Shown here: positions 35,560-44,243 of the stretch, piece by piece | Layout of the letters: every line of letters begins with the position of its first letter | How positions within the stretch are numbered: position 1 is the first letter of the stretch | Origin: an uncultured Parabacteroides sp. | GTDB lineage: Bacteria; Bacteroidota; Bacteroidia; Bacteroidales; Tannerellaceae | Direction: 5' to 3' | Length of the DNA: 64,000 nucleotides | Assembly (NCBI GenBank): GCA_944325345.1 | Contig: CALUZV010000001.1 | Span: 124,001 to 188,000 of the forward strand | Program-made: the position numbers and the translations under genes | The notes under the pieces: model-generated | What the model saw: only the letters and a program-made list of their open reading frames with translations | The model's database searches: none | Told to the model about the DNA's origin: nothing

Positions 35560-36816
35560 ATGCTCACTTTCGCCTCAATCTTCCTCGCCATCGCGTCTTC
35601 CTACGCCCAATCCTCCGCCGCTGTCCGCAAGCTCGAGCAGGAGCGCAAGGCAGCTTTGGAGGAAATCGAGCTGACGAACAAGCTGCTCGAGGAAACCAGC
35701 GCGTCGGCGAAAAGTTCGCTGAACCGCCTCAATTTGCTGTCGCAGCAAATCGCCTCGCGAAAGAAGGTCATCAGCCTCCTGACGCAGGAGATGGCGGCTA
35801 TCGACAAGCAGATGGAGGGGATGCAGCAGGAAATCGACGGGTTGCAGAAAGAGCTGGGCGAGAAGAAAACGAACTACGGAAAGTCGGTGCAGAGCCTCTA
35901 CCGGCGGCAGGGGTCGCTCGACAAGCTGCTGTTCATCCTCTCGGCGGAAGATTTTGCCCAGTCTTTGCGCCGGATGCGATACCTGCGGGAGTATGCCGAG
36001 TGGCAACGGATGCAAGCTGCATCTATCGTGGACAAACAGAACGAGATTTCCCTGAAAAAGGGAGAACTGGAGAAAACCCGCGCGGAGAAACAGGCTCTCC
36101 TGACCGAACGCGAGACCGAAAACCAAAAACTCCAAACCGAGGAATCGAACCAGAAGCAGGAAGTCTCCCAACTGAACAAGAAACGCAAAGACCTGCAAGC
36201 CCAACTCGCGAAAAAACGCCGCCAGGCCGAGGCCCTGAACCGCCAAATCGAGAAACTCATCGCCGAGGAGATAGCCCGTGCCGAAGCTGCCGAACGTGCC
36301 CGCCGCAAGCAGGCGGAAGCGAAGAAAGCGGCAGCCTCCGAGGAGCGCGTGGCCGAGACCAAGGGTGGCTATGCGATGACGAAAGCCGAGCGGCAGCTCT
36401 CCGGCAGCTTCGCGAGCAACAAGGGGCGCCTCCCCTACCCGGTAACGGGACGGCACACGGTCGTCGCCACCTTCGGCGAACAGCAACACCAGGAACTGAA
36501 GTACGTCCGCACGAACAATAGCGGTATCGACATCCAAACCTCGCCCGGAGCCGATGCCCGTGCCGTCTTCAGCGGTACAGTAACGCGCGTCTTCACCCTC
36601 CCGGGCTACAACAACTCCATCATCGTGCGCCACGGCAACTACCTGACGGTGTACAGCAACCTGAGCCAAGTCTATGTCAAGGCCGGCGACCAGGTATCCA
36701 CCCGCCAAGCCCTCGGCCGCATCTTCACGGACACGGACGATGGCAACGCGACCATCCTCCACTTCCAGCTGTGGAAGGAGAAGCAGAAGCAGAATCCGCT
36801 GCCATGGTTGGAGTAG
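35560..36816 (+). CDS. envC: Murein hydrolase activator EnvC-like (coiled coil plus M23/LytM)
   Basis: Periplasmic protein activating or carrying out peptidoglycan cleavage at division. From the ATG at 35560: signal peptide (MLTFASIFLAIASSYAQ), long coiled coil (about 20-290, KLEQERKAALEEIELTNKLL onward), then a LytM domain with TVVATFGEQQHQELKYVRT and ILHFQLWKE. Typical LytM zinc ligands are partly replaced (GE for GxxxH...D; only the HFQLW histidine is clear), as in activator-type EnvC. The frame is open to an ATG at 35419, but residues before 35560 are encoded by a dispersed repeat element and are unlikely to be native. Confidence 0.88.
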   Translation: MLTFASIFLAIASSYAQSSAAVRKLEQERKAALEEIELTNKLLEETSASAKSSLNRLNLLSQQIASRKKVISLLTQEMAAIDKQMEGMQQEIDGLQKELGEKKTNYGKSVQSLYRRQGSLDKLLFILSAEDFAQSLRRMRYLREYAEWQRMQAASIVDKQNEISLKKGELEKTRAEKQALLTERETENQKLQTEESNQKQEVSQLNKKRKDLQAQLAKKRRQAEALNRQIEKLIAEEIARAEAAERARRKQAEAKKAAASEERVAETKGGYAMTKAERQLSGSFASNKGRLPYPVTGRHTVVATFGEQQHQELKYVRTNNSGIDIQTSPGADARAVFSGTVTRVFTLPGYNNSIIVRHGNYLTVYSNLSQVYVKAGDQVSTRQALGRIFTDTDDGNATILHFQLWKEKQKQNPLPWLE

Positions 36817-36880
36817 GCGGTTTTTGCACCGTTTTCATGCAATTTTCGGGCAAAGCTGCATTTTTTTCAGGCAAAAATGC

Positions 36881-36888
36881 TACATTTG
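36881..36888 (+). promoter_or_regulatory. Bacteroidota -7 box for the AAA ATPase gene
   Basis: TACATTTG fits TAnnTTTG and lies 18 bp upstream of the ATG at 36907. Confidence 0.65.
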
Positions 36889-36906
36889 CCCATCAATCAT
36901 TGCATC

Positions 36907-38076
36907 ATGGAACAATTATACGAATTTTTCAACCGGAAATTAAAGGGCACACCCACGGATTTCCTCCGCTACAGATACCATCAAATCAAATGGAACGGCC
37001 GAGCATTCGGCTTAGTCGGCCCGCGCGGTGTGGGCAAATCCACCATGCTATTGCAATATATCAAGCAGAACCTCAGCCCTACGGACACGCTGTACGTATC
37101 GGCCGATCATCTGTATTTCTCCGAACACAAACTCGTCGAGCTGGCAGACCGCTTTGTCAAAATGGGTGGCAAGCATTTGTTTATCGACGAAATCCATAAA
37201 TACGAGGGCTGGTCGAGGGAATTGAAGCAAATCTATGACAGCTACGAGGACTTGCAGCTCGTCATCTCCGGCTCGTCCATCCTCGACATCTACAAAGGTC
37301 TTGCCGACCTTAGCCGGCGCATGCCCATCTACACCATGCAAGGGCTCTCGTTCCGCGAGTACTTGAGCTTGTTCCACCATATTCAAGTCCCCGCCTATAG
37401 CTTGGATGATATCTTGGTGCACAATGCTATCCTCCCAGATATCGACCACCCGCTCCCCTATTTTCACGACTACCTTCGCAAGGGCTACTACCCTTTTGGC
37501 AAAGATGAAGAATACGAGATGGAGCTTATGCAGGTCATCAACCAAACGATGGAAGTAGATATTCCCCAGCACATCCAAGCGAACATCTCATTGGGTCGAA
37601 AACTGAAAAGCCTGCTGATGGTCGTAGCGCAAAGTGTCCCGTTCAAGCCCGTCATGCAGCGCCTGGCCGAAGCTACAGGCATCAACCGCAACGACATCGC
37701 CAACTACCTAATCTATATGGAACGGGCTGGCATGATTGCGCAACTCCGCGATACGACCGGCGGCATCCGGGGCTTGGGCAAGGTGGAGAAGCTCTACCTC
37801 GACAATACCAATTTGATTTATACCCTCGCTCCCCATCATGCCGAAATCGGCAATATCCGGGAAACGTTCTTTATGAATCAGATGCGAGTGCAAAACGATA
37901 TCGTCAGCTCTAAGATTTCGGACTTTGAAATCGACGGCAAGGTATTTGAAATCGGTGGACGAAAGAAAGGACAAAAACAGATTGAAAGCGCCGCAGATGG
38001 CTACATCGTAAAGGACGACATCGAAAGCGGCTATGCCAATGTTATTCCGCTGTGGGCGTTTGGACTGAATTATTAG
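36907..38076 (+). CDS. AAA_14 family ATPase (DUF4143-type)
   Basis: 389-residue P-loop ATPase of the AAA_14 kind, abundant and of unsettled function in Bacteroidales. Walker A is GPRGVGKST, Walker B LFIDEIHKYEGW, followed by the sensor-like VISGSSILDIYK. The C-terminal part carries winged-helix-like and nuclease-like DUF4143 features (LAEATGINRNDIANYLIYME, then SKISDFEIDGKVFEIGGRKK). Start chosen at MEQLYEFFNRK; the frame opens 30 bp earlier. It has its own promoter and is followed by a lone nucleotidyltransferase gene. Confidence 0.85.
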   Translation: MEQLYEFFNRKLKGTPTDFLRYRYHQIKWNGRAFGLVGPRGVGKSTMLLQYIKQNLSPTDTLYVSADHLYFSEHKLVELADRFVKMGGKHLFIDEIHKYEGWSRELKQIYDSYEDLQLVISGSSILDIYKGLADLSRRMPIYTMQGLSFREYLSLFHHIQVPAYSLDDILVHNAILPDIDHPLPYFHDYLRKGYYPFGKDEEYEMELMQVINQTMEVDIPQHIQANISLGRKLKSLLMVVAQSVPFKPVMQRLAEATGINRNDIANYLIYMERAGMIAQLRDTTGGIRGLGKVEKLYLDNTNLIYTLAPHHAEIGNIRETFFMNQMRVQNDIVSSKISDFEIDGKVFEIGGRKKGQKQIESAADGYIVKDDIESGYANVIPLWAFGLNY

Positions 38077-38138
38077 GAATAATATTTGGTAATAAGTAGA
38101 TATTTACTTTTCTTTGCCATTAGAAAAACAGGAGCAAT

Positions 38139-38432
38139 ATGAGAACCCAAGATGAATACCTAAAAATTCTAAAGAATCATGCCGAAGATTTGAAAAACCG
38201 CTTCGGCATCCGTTCGCTCCGGCTTTTCGGTTCTGTGGCAAGAAACGAACATCAGGAAGGCAGCGACGTCGATGTCTGTGTCGAAATGGCTCCCAACCTT
38301 TATCAATTAATCTCATTAAAACAAGGTTTGGAAGCTTTACTCGGATGCACGGTTGATGTCGTTCGCATGAACCGGAATATGAGCCTCTTTTTAAAACATG
38401 AAATAGAAAAAGACGGGATTTATGTTATTTAA
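38139..38432 (+). CDS. MNT-type nucleotidyltransferase domain protein, no HEPN partner
   Basis: 97-residue minimal nucleotidyltransferase (MntA-like). The GS-x10-DxD signature is complete: FGSVARNEHQEGSDVDVCVE (residues 29-48). Such proteins usually neutralise a HEPN toxin by AMPylation, but no HEPN gene lies on either side; upstream is the AAA_14 ATPase and downstream an opposing lipoprotein gene. The stop codon lies inside a 20-bp perfect palindrome. Confidence 0.85.
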   Translation: MRTQDEYLKILKNHAEDLKNRFGIRSLRLFGSVARNEHQEGSDVDVCVEMAPNLYQLISLKQGLEALLGCTVDVVRMNRNMSLFLKHEIEKDGIYVI

Positions 38433-38497
38433 ATAACATATAATATAAACCAAGCGGGCTACCACCCCGCCCTTCCTCCAGCCGAATGATAGCCCGC
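38421..38497. terminator. Palindrome and hairpin between convergent genes
   Basis: TATGTTATTTAAATAACATA (38421-38440) is a perfect 20-bp palindrome overlapping the nucleotidyltransferase stop codon. A second stem, GCGGGCTA (38454-38461) with TAGCCCGC (38490-38497), follows. Together they probably end transcripts from both directions. Confidence 0.7.
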
Positions 38498-38526
38498 CTT
38501 TCTCCTCCCCTCCAATATTATTCCTC

Positions 38527-39216
38527 TCAGGGAACGAGAACGAGTGATTTCGTTCCGTAATCGTAGGTGATAACGTAAACCGTATTGGGTTGGATGGTTG
38601 ATTTGCCTTCCCAACTACTATTGTTGCCTTCTTTATCATTATCCTCTCCATCCGTATTTGTTGCTGAGAGGGTATAACTTACGCTTAAACCACCTTCCGA
38701 ATAAGGGAAATAGGCGGTTTCTCCATCTTTCAGTGAAACAGTACGCTTTCCTACTGTTACTGAGAATGCATATTGAGGAAATACAGTGGTAAATCCTTCA
38801 GGTAAAGACAAACTGACACCGAAGTTTATCATCGGCACTTCCATATTTACATACGTCATATTATTTGCTTTTATCTCAAAGCTTGTCTTTCCATAGTAAA
38901 CAGCAGAACCTTTTTCTTCATTTGCCCAACCTAAATATTCATTATATGCTGCGTTATACGCTTCCAATGTATGACTCCCAGGTTCTAAAGCTATCTCGCT
39001 TACATCCGCTCCCGGAGGATAAGGAGCCCCATCATCTATACATATATATAAATCTCTATCTACAGCCCGCGTCATAATATTTTCCACATTGGCTGTTTGA
39101 ACAGTGAGATTTTCTATCGATAAATACCCAACAGTTTTCTCTGAAAGAGGAAGCTCTTCCTGCCGGCAGGAAGCCAACATAATTAATGCAGCTATATAGA
39201 ATAATGCTCGTTTCAT
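38527..39216 (-). CDS. DUF4493 family lipoprotein (last gene of surface cluster)
   Basis: 229 residues. Lipobox signal MKRALFYIAALIMLASC. The start GYLSIENLTVQTANVENIMT, including the arginine-containing ITRAVDRD segment, and the SHTLEAYNAAYNEYLGWANE block are typical of DUF4493, a Bacteroidales surface-lipoprotein family of unknown function. It is separated by one base from the preceding gene and ends the cluster that begins near 49550. Confidence 0.8.
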   Translation of the reverse strand: MKRALFYIAALIMLASCRQEELPLSEKTVGYLSIENLTVQTANVENIMTRAVDRDLYICIDDGAPYPPGADVSEIALEPGSHTLEAYNAAYNEYLGWANEEKGSAVYYGKTSFEIKANNMTYVNMEVPMINFGVSLSLPEGFTTVFPQYAFSVTVGKRTVSLKDGETAYFPYSEGGLSVSYTLSATNTDGEDNDKEGNNSSWEGKSTIQPNTVYVITYDYGTKSLVLVP

Positions 39217-39217
39217 A

Positions 39218-41389
39218 TTATTTGTCGTAGTTTAAATTAAGGTCATCTATTTTCAACACACTACCCATGTGTACCGTCCAATTTCCAATAACTGGATAAT
39301 TAATAGTTGTTCCTTTTTCAAAATCACTCTCAGAGAGAGACGTTTTATTTGAAGCTAAGAACTGCACACAAATTGTATTAGCCTTCAGAGTATTATCGGT
39401 ATAATTGAAATTAACCGTAGCCTGTTTATACGTATTGTCTTCTGCTGAATAAGCCGTTGGTTCGTATGTACCTGTAGCAATTTCTTTATCTCCATTTTTT
39501 AAAGAAACAACTATTTTAAATGCATCTGAATTATATGGTTTATATTTATACCAGAAAGATAACGAAGATGGACGAGATTCAAAACTATGTCCTTGTACAA
39601 TTCCAGAATTATACGAACCTATAAATAAACTACCAACCATAGCTCCCCCTACATAAGTTCCTGAGGTATTAGCGTATCCATCACCACACCCTGAGAGATA
39701 GATTAATGCAGCCTTCGAACCTCCATGTACATCTTCTGTATAACTGACACAAGAAGCAAAACAACCTTCATACCAAATATTAAAAGCGACTGTACCTCCT
39801 TGGGCTTTATCATTGTTAGTACTCCACCAAGAAGAATTGCCCTTTCCTTCAGCATAAGGATAAAAAGTATAATAAGTTTTATCTGAGGACAAAAAACCTG
39901 ATACTTTTTTCGTTTCTATCCACCACTCTTCCATATCCGAATTCGGCAGCTGTTCCGGACTTTCCAGTTCCACATCTACCATTTCCGAAACAATCCCTTC
40001 GCGATAATAAGCCCTTACTTCATATCCCTTTTTATCCGGCTGCGTCGAAAATACTTGCTCTAAGCCATTGTTACAATTCTGCCAAGCATTATCATCTGCA
40101 TCCTTCTCCCTATATTGATAAACCAACTTTTCTTTCAACACATCCGCATTTCCTGCTGTAATTGTAGGCTCATCAATGGTAAAGGTCTTTGTCCACATAT
40201 TCCCCGGCTGCACTGCCACCGAAAACTCCGGCTTATTACAAATAAACGTATATTTTAAATTCGGCTCTGCATCGCCTTCTTTTACTTCGCTACTCCACCG
40301 ATTATTAGCCTTTACATCTACTTCAATCGCATTAGTAGTTGGAGTCCCCGCATTCGTCTGCATCTTAGCAACCAAAGCGGAGAAATCAATAGTTCCGGTT
40401 TCATCTCCTACATTTGGAAGTGTAACACCCAATGCCGCTTCTATCGCCGCTTTATCTTCTGCTTTCGACAACAGATACTCTTTATCTTTCTGCAATGTAG
40501 CAAACTGTTCGTCTTGGAAATCGAATTTAAACTTAATATCCTGCAATGTCGAAGAAAGGTCTAAATTCAACTTGGCTGTCTTAGCCTCCGTTTCTACAAA
40601 GGTCAAATTATTATTACCGTCAAACCCTTCTGCCTCCATCTTCGGCTTCGGCAACCACTCCAACGGAATCTCCTCCGTTATCTCTACCGTTTTTTCTTCT
40701 ACTTTCGAAATATCCATCGTCAGCCCATCGCCCATCGTCAGCGTAATGACATAATAATCTTTGACATTAAAAGTCGAAGGTAATTTCTCATCTGTTAAGG
40801 GCTGCGGTTTTATCTCTTCCCCATTCAATTTCGTACCACTAAAAGAAAAGGTTACTTCTTCCCCAGCTTTAATATAAACTCTATCGCTTGAGGATCTGAT
40901 ATACGCCGTATTTCCACCAACTTTTACTGCAACCTCATATTCTTTGAAAATATCATTCAATCCTTCTGGGAAATTCACGGAGGCCAATGCACAGCCATAC
41001 TCTGCCGTTAGTTCAATCGATTTCGGCGTATCATTTTCTGTTATTTCAACATCCTTTTCTTCCGCCACATAATAAGGAACAGTATTAACTGTTGTCTTTT
41101 CATTCCACGATGTCGATGTTGCCTTTATATTATATACCCCTGCCGAGACATCAACAAATGTAGAATTCCCTGCAGTCAATGTCGTTTCTTCAAACGGCTT
41201 TGTGATACCGTCTTTCGTTACCACCAAATTAAATTCTTCCGATGCCGCCCGTGTCGTTACCTCCACGCTCACATCGTCCAGCGAAATGAGGAAGCCGGTC
41301 TTATCTCCCGTCCCCCACTTTTCTTCCTCCTGGCACCCCCCCAGCCACAGCCCGGCGGCTACCATCAATATATACTGTATCTTCTTCAT
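39218..41389 (-). CDS. DUF4493-PCMD lipoprotein
   Basis: 723 residues. Lipobox MKKIQYILMVAAGLWLGGC, N-terminal DUF4493 domain (GFLISLDDVSVEVTTRAASE, about 32-51) with the YNIKATSTSWNEK strand, a middle region with Ig-like strands, and a C-terminal PCMD domain (from LPNSDMEEWW, about 495 on) including SFESRPSSLSFWYKYKP and LKIDDLNLNYDK. PCMD (putative carbohydrate metabolism domain) has a beta-sandwich thought to bind glycans; this is family knowledge, not proof. Same operon as its neighbours. Confidence 0.85.
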   Translation of the reverse strand: MKKIQYILMVAAGLWLGGCQEEEKWGTGDKTGFLISLDDVSVEVTTRAASEEFNLVVTKDGITKPFEETTLTAGNSTFVDVSAGVYNIKATSTSWNEKTTVNTVPYYVAEEKDVEITENDTPKSIELTAEYGCALASVNFPEGLNDIFKEYEVAVKVGGNTAYIRSSSDRVYIKAGEEVTFSFSGTKLNGEEIKPQPLTDEKLPSTFNVKDYYVITLTMGDGLTMDISKVEEKTVEITEEIPLEWLPKPKMEAEGFDGNNNLTFVETEAKTAKLNLDLSSTLQDIKFKFDFQDEQFATLQKDKEYLLSKAEDKAAIEAALGVTLPNVGDETGTIDFSALVAKMQTNAGTPTTNAIEVDVKANNRWSSEVKEGDAEPNLKYTFICNKPEFSVAVQPGNMWTKTFTIDEPTITAGNADVLKEKLVYQYREKDADDNAWQNCNNGLEQVFSTQPDKKGYEVRAYYREGIVSEMVDVELESPEQLPNSDMEEWWIETKKVSGFLSSDKTYYTFYPYAEGKGNSSWWSTNNDKAQGGTVAFNIWYEGCFASCVSYTEDVHGGSKAALIYLSGCGDGYANTSGTYVGGAMVGSLFIGSYNSGIVQGHSFESRPSSLSFWYKYKPYNSDAFKIVVSLKNGDKEIATGTYEPTAYSAEDNTYKQATVNFNYTDNTLKANTICVQFLASNKTSLSESDFEKGTTINYPVIGNWTVHMGSVLKIDDLNLNYDK

Positions 41390-41398
41390 ATTCGTTTT

Positions 41399-43060
41399 TT
41401 ATTCATACACTAATTCCATCTCGTCTATAAACAATGTGCTGCCCGCTCCGCCGGTGTAGTAGTCGCCATATTTGCTGGCGGCGCAGACGATGACGATATA
41501 TTTCGGCGTGCGGTTCGTCGCGCGGTAGTCCAGGGGGATGGTGATTTGCTTGTAGCTTGATTGCGTCTCCGCGCTCAGGAACTCCCCGTAGGCGATGATG
41601 TTCGCGTCGTTCTTATTGAACAGCTGGCGTTCCGAAGGGCGCGTGCGGATGACATATGGCTCAGGTTTGTCGGAGAGCGCCACGTAAATATGGCATGTGT
41701 CCGATTTCCCGCGCAGGCTCTCGAGGCTGTCGTCGCCAATGCGGTCTATCGTCGCCGGCGTATATTTGTAGTAGAGGCGCAGGGCTGTCGGGAACGACGT
41801 GAAGGGACGGCCGAAGTTCAGCTTGCCATGTGTCCCGTCCAACGAAAAATCGCCCGTGAACAAGTTGCCTGCACCCAGTTTGATAACGGCCCATTTCGAT
41901 TCCAACCGGGCTGCTGTCCCCGACACCGCGTCGTTAGTCTGCGTCGTCAGGTTGCCGATGAAACTTGCCGCGCCGGGATTTCCTGTGCCCCAGAACGTGC
42001 CGCCCGCCGCATTCGGAATGGCGATATCGCCGTCGTTCGACCATTGCTCGAAGCTCCCGTTTTCCAACTGCTGCTCGGCGGCGGTGGTAAAGGTTTTCTC
42101 GGCGCCCGTCGTACCGTCGATTACCGGGCGGTAAACGTAGGTCGTCGAACCTTTCAGGCCGGTGAGTTTCGCGGTATAGGTTGTACCTGTTACTGTTGCC
42201 TGTACGGATTGCCAGCCTTCCGCAGCCCGCGTAGAGTTTTGCTCGCGGTATTCTACTTCTACGCTCGAACCTCTTGTACAAGATCCACTAACAGTCGCAC
42301 TTGATACCATGGCAAAAGTTTCAGCATTAGAAGAAGAACTGCTACTTTCTGTATCTTGATAAACGTGAACAGTCCACGTTGTATTAAGTCCTGGAGCTTC
42401 CCAATTTAAATGCACATTAAATTCTTGTCCACCTTTGCTAAAATCATGTACAGTTGTAGGGTCAGGCTTGACAGTACCATATTCCCCGCCCAGATTTAAT
42501 GTTATGATTTGAACCTGCGACAAATCTGGTACTTTATCTTTATTTACATAAATAATAACAGCATGAGTATCCGGATCTATCACCTTCCGAGTCATGCCAT
42601 CCACATCAATATCCCTCTTGATTATCTGCTCCACCGTTACCTTCCAAACATAGTCCTGATACGTCCGGACGGTCATATTCACCGGCTTCGAAAAATCCAC
42701 CCGCGTATTCGAGGAGACAGGGATGCTGTCCAGCGAGGCGAAATGCTCGAACGGGAAATGCTCCGCATCGTCGCACAGCGCCGAGTCCACCAGCAACGCC
42801 GCATCGCGCGGGTCGAGCGCAAGGCGTGTAATCTTCAACTCCCGGACGTCCACCGAGTCGTTCACATAGACCGTTACTGTCCGCGCATTGGCGTCGATAA
42901 CCGCTGCCGCATTATCCTCGTTATCCTCCGGACCGCGCTGGCCCTCGACCTCGAAGGCGGTGATGCTCCCCACTATCTGCGGATAGGGGATGTCGTTCTC
43001 GATGGCGCAGGAGGCCAGGAACGAGAGGGCGAAAATGCTGTATAATATCTTCTTTATCAT
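41399..43060 (-). CDS. PCMD-domain lipoprotein
   Basis: 553 residues. Lipobox MIKKILYSIFALSFLASC. Two N-terminal DUF5018-like or Ig-like strands (VTVYVNDSVDVRELKITRL, VIIYVNKDKVPDLSQVQIIT), a serine-rich linker (TESSSSSSNAE), a fibronectin III-like module (GLKGSTTYVYRPVIDG) and the C-terminal PCMD domain (QLENGSFEQWSNDGDIAIPN through STLFIDEMELVYE). Probably anchored in the outer membrane, exposed, and binding or assembled with the neighbouring DUF4493 proteins. Confidence 0.85.
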   Translation of the reverse strand: MIKKILYSIFALSFLASCAIENDIPYPQIVGSITAFEVEGQRGPEDNEDNAAAVIDANARTVTVYVNDSVDVRELKITRLALDPRDAALLVDSALCDDAEHFPFEHFASLDSIPVSSNTRVDFSKPVNMTVRTYQDYVWKVTVEQIIKRDIDVDGMTRKVIDPDTHAVIIYVNKDKVPDLSQVQIITLNLGGEYGTVKPDPTTVHDFSKGGQEFNVHLNWEAPGLNTTWTVHVYQDTESSSSSSNAETFAMVSSATVSGSCTRGSSVEVEYREQNSTRAAEGWQSVQATVTGTTYTAKLTGLKGSTTYVYRPVIDGTTGAEKTFTTAAEQQLENGSFEQWSNDGDIAIPNAAGGTFWGTGNPGAASFIGNLTTQTNDAVSGTAARLESKWAVIKLGAGNLFTGDFSLDGTHGKLNFGRPFTSFPTALRLYYKYTPATIDRIGDDSLESLRGKSDTCHIYVALSDKPEPYVIRTRPSERQLFNKNDANIIAYGEFLSAETQSSYKQITIPLDYRATNRTPKYIVIVCAASKYGDYYTGGAGSTLFIDEMELVYE

Positions 43061-43091
43061 ATTCTATTTATATATTCTTTATCAATTACAT

Positions 43092-43154
43092 TGCTCCCCT
43101 GCGAAGGGGAGCTGTCTCGCCGCCAGGCGAGACTGAGGGGTGAGTGAGGGGTGT
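43092..43154. repeat. Dispersed GGGGAGC/CCCCTCAG element
   Basis: TGCTCCCCTGCGAAGGGGAG followed by CTGTCTCGCCGCCAGGCGAG and ACTGAGGGGT: two consecutive stem-loops. It lies just after the beta-barrel gene stop and before the PCMD lipoprotein start. Confidence 0.85.
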
Positions 43155-43160
43155 CAATTC

Positions 43161-43913
43161 CTACAAGTAGAACGTCATCCCAATATTAATCGAAAACAAA
43201 TTAATCTTGAAATTCCCCGACGATGTCCGCCGCGACCCTTCTTCCACCTGGTTCGTCTCCTGGTTCGTCCATTCGAAATTGTAACCCATCACGCCGACCG
43301 ACACCTCTATCGCCGACCAGTCCGTGATGAACGCCGCCATCCCCGGCGCGAAACCTATCTGGAAATTATGCTTCGTCTGGAACGTCCCGTCGTAGGTCTG
43401 CCCCGAGCCCGTCGAGTTCTTGCCCCGACCGTAGCCATACGTCAGCCGCGCCTCGTTGAAGAGGCCGAATATCTTGCTGCGTCCGATGGGGATATAGGTG
43501 CGGAGGAAACCCGTCGCCTCGTAGCGATGCTCCAGGTAATAAAGATTGTCAAGGCTGATGTTGAAATCCTCGCCGAGGTTCAGCTCGAAATTCTTCAAGT
43601 CGAGGTAATCGCGCTGGTATGCAAAGCGGAAACCCGCCGAGACATTGTTACGGAAGAAGTAGCCGACGTATGGGCTGACCGAGAAATCATACCCCTTCCC
43701 CTCGACATTCTTCAGGACAAGGAAGTTCAGATTCCCCTCGTCATGCTCTGAATAAGAGACCGTTCCGCCGACCATCCACGTCCCCTTGGGGATAAAAACG
43801 GTCTCCTGGACCTCGCGGTCGATGCGCTGGATGGCGCGTTTCCCGCGTTGAGCCTCCGCCGAGCCGACCGCCACGGCCAGCAGGAGGAGGAAAGCTAAAA
43901 GTTTTCTGCTCAT
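43161..43913 (-). CDS. Outer-membrane beta-barrel protein
   Basis: 250 residues with a signal peptide (MSRKLLAFLLLLAVAVGSAEA) and alternating amphipathic strands ending in phenylalanine-type terminal signal INIGMTFYL, as expected of an outer-membrane barrel of about eight to ten strands. Strand examples: GTWMVGGTVSYSEH, FSVSPYVGYFFRNNVSAGFR. No enzyme motif seen. Its position inside the DUF4493/PCMD lipoprotein cluster suggests a shared surface complex. Confidence 0.8.
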   Translation of the reverse strand: MSRKLLAFLLLLAVAVGSAEAQRGKRAIQRIDREVQETVFIPKGTWMVGGTVSYSEHDEGNLNFLVLKNVEGKGYDFSVSPYVGYFFRNNVSAGFRFAYQRDYLDLKNFELNLGEDFNISLDNLYYLEHRYEATGFLRTYIPIGRSKIFGLFNEARLTYGYGRGKNSTGSGQTYDGTFQTKHNFQIGFAPGMAAFITDWSAIEVSVGVMGYNFEWTNQETNQVEEGSRRTSSGNFKINLFSINIGMTFYL

Positions 43914-43980
43914 TTATTTAATATAATGTTTGTCTAATATATTTCTTCATCTTGCTATTCCGACCTGATGCCGAGCATCA

Positions 43981-44120
43981 GGTCATAAATAGCCGTAGGT
44001 TTCAACCTACGGTACCCATATATGGTGCCATGGTGCCACACACCGTACCCATATATATCATATATATATCGTATATACCGCATATATACCGTAGGTTGAA
44101 ACCTACGGCTATTTATGACC
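43981..44120. repeat. 140-bp nested palindrome with 32-bp perfect arms
   Basis: The arm at 43981-44012 is perfectly complementary to 44089-44120. Each arm contains its own palindrome CCGTAGGTT-tc-AACCTACGG type. The centre is low-complexity TATATA-type sequence with GTACCCATATAT copies. It lies upstream of the beta-barrel gene and could form a cruciform. The arm motif resembles widely dispersed palindromic repeats of Bacteroidota. Confidence 0.9.
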
Positions 44121-44154
44121 CTTCATTTCATTGCGGGTCGGATTACCATCTTGC

Positions 44155-44195
44155 TGCTCCCCTGCGAAGGGGAGCTGTCCGAAGGACTGAGGGGT
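44155..44195. repeat. Dispersed GGGGAGC/CCCCTCAG element
   Basis: TGCTCCCCTGCGAAGGGGAG then CTGTCCGAAGGACTGAGGGG, two stem-loops. It separates the DUF6261 gene stop (44244) from the nested palindrome. Confidence 0.85.
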
Positions 44196-44243
44196 CCGGG
44201 ACAACGGGATTTATTTTTTATCCGGGGTTTTAACCCCCAACTC

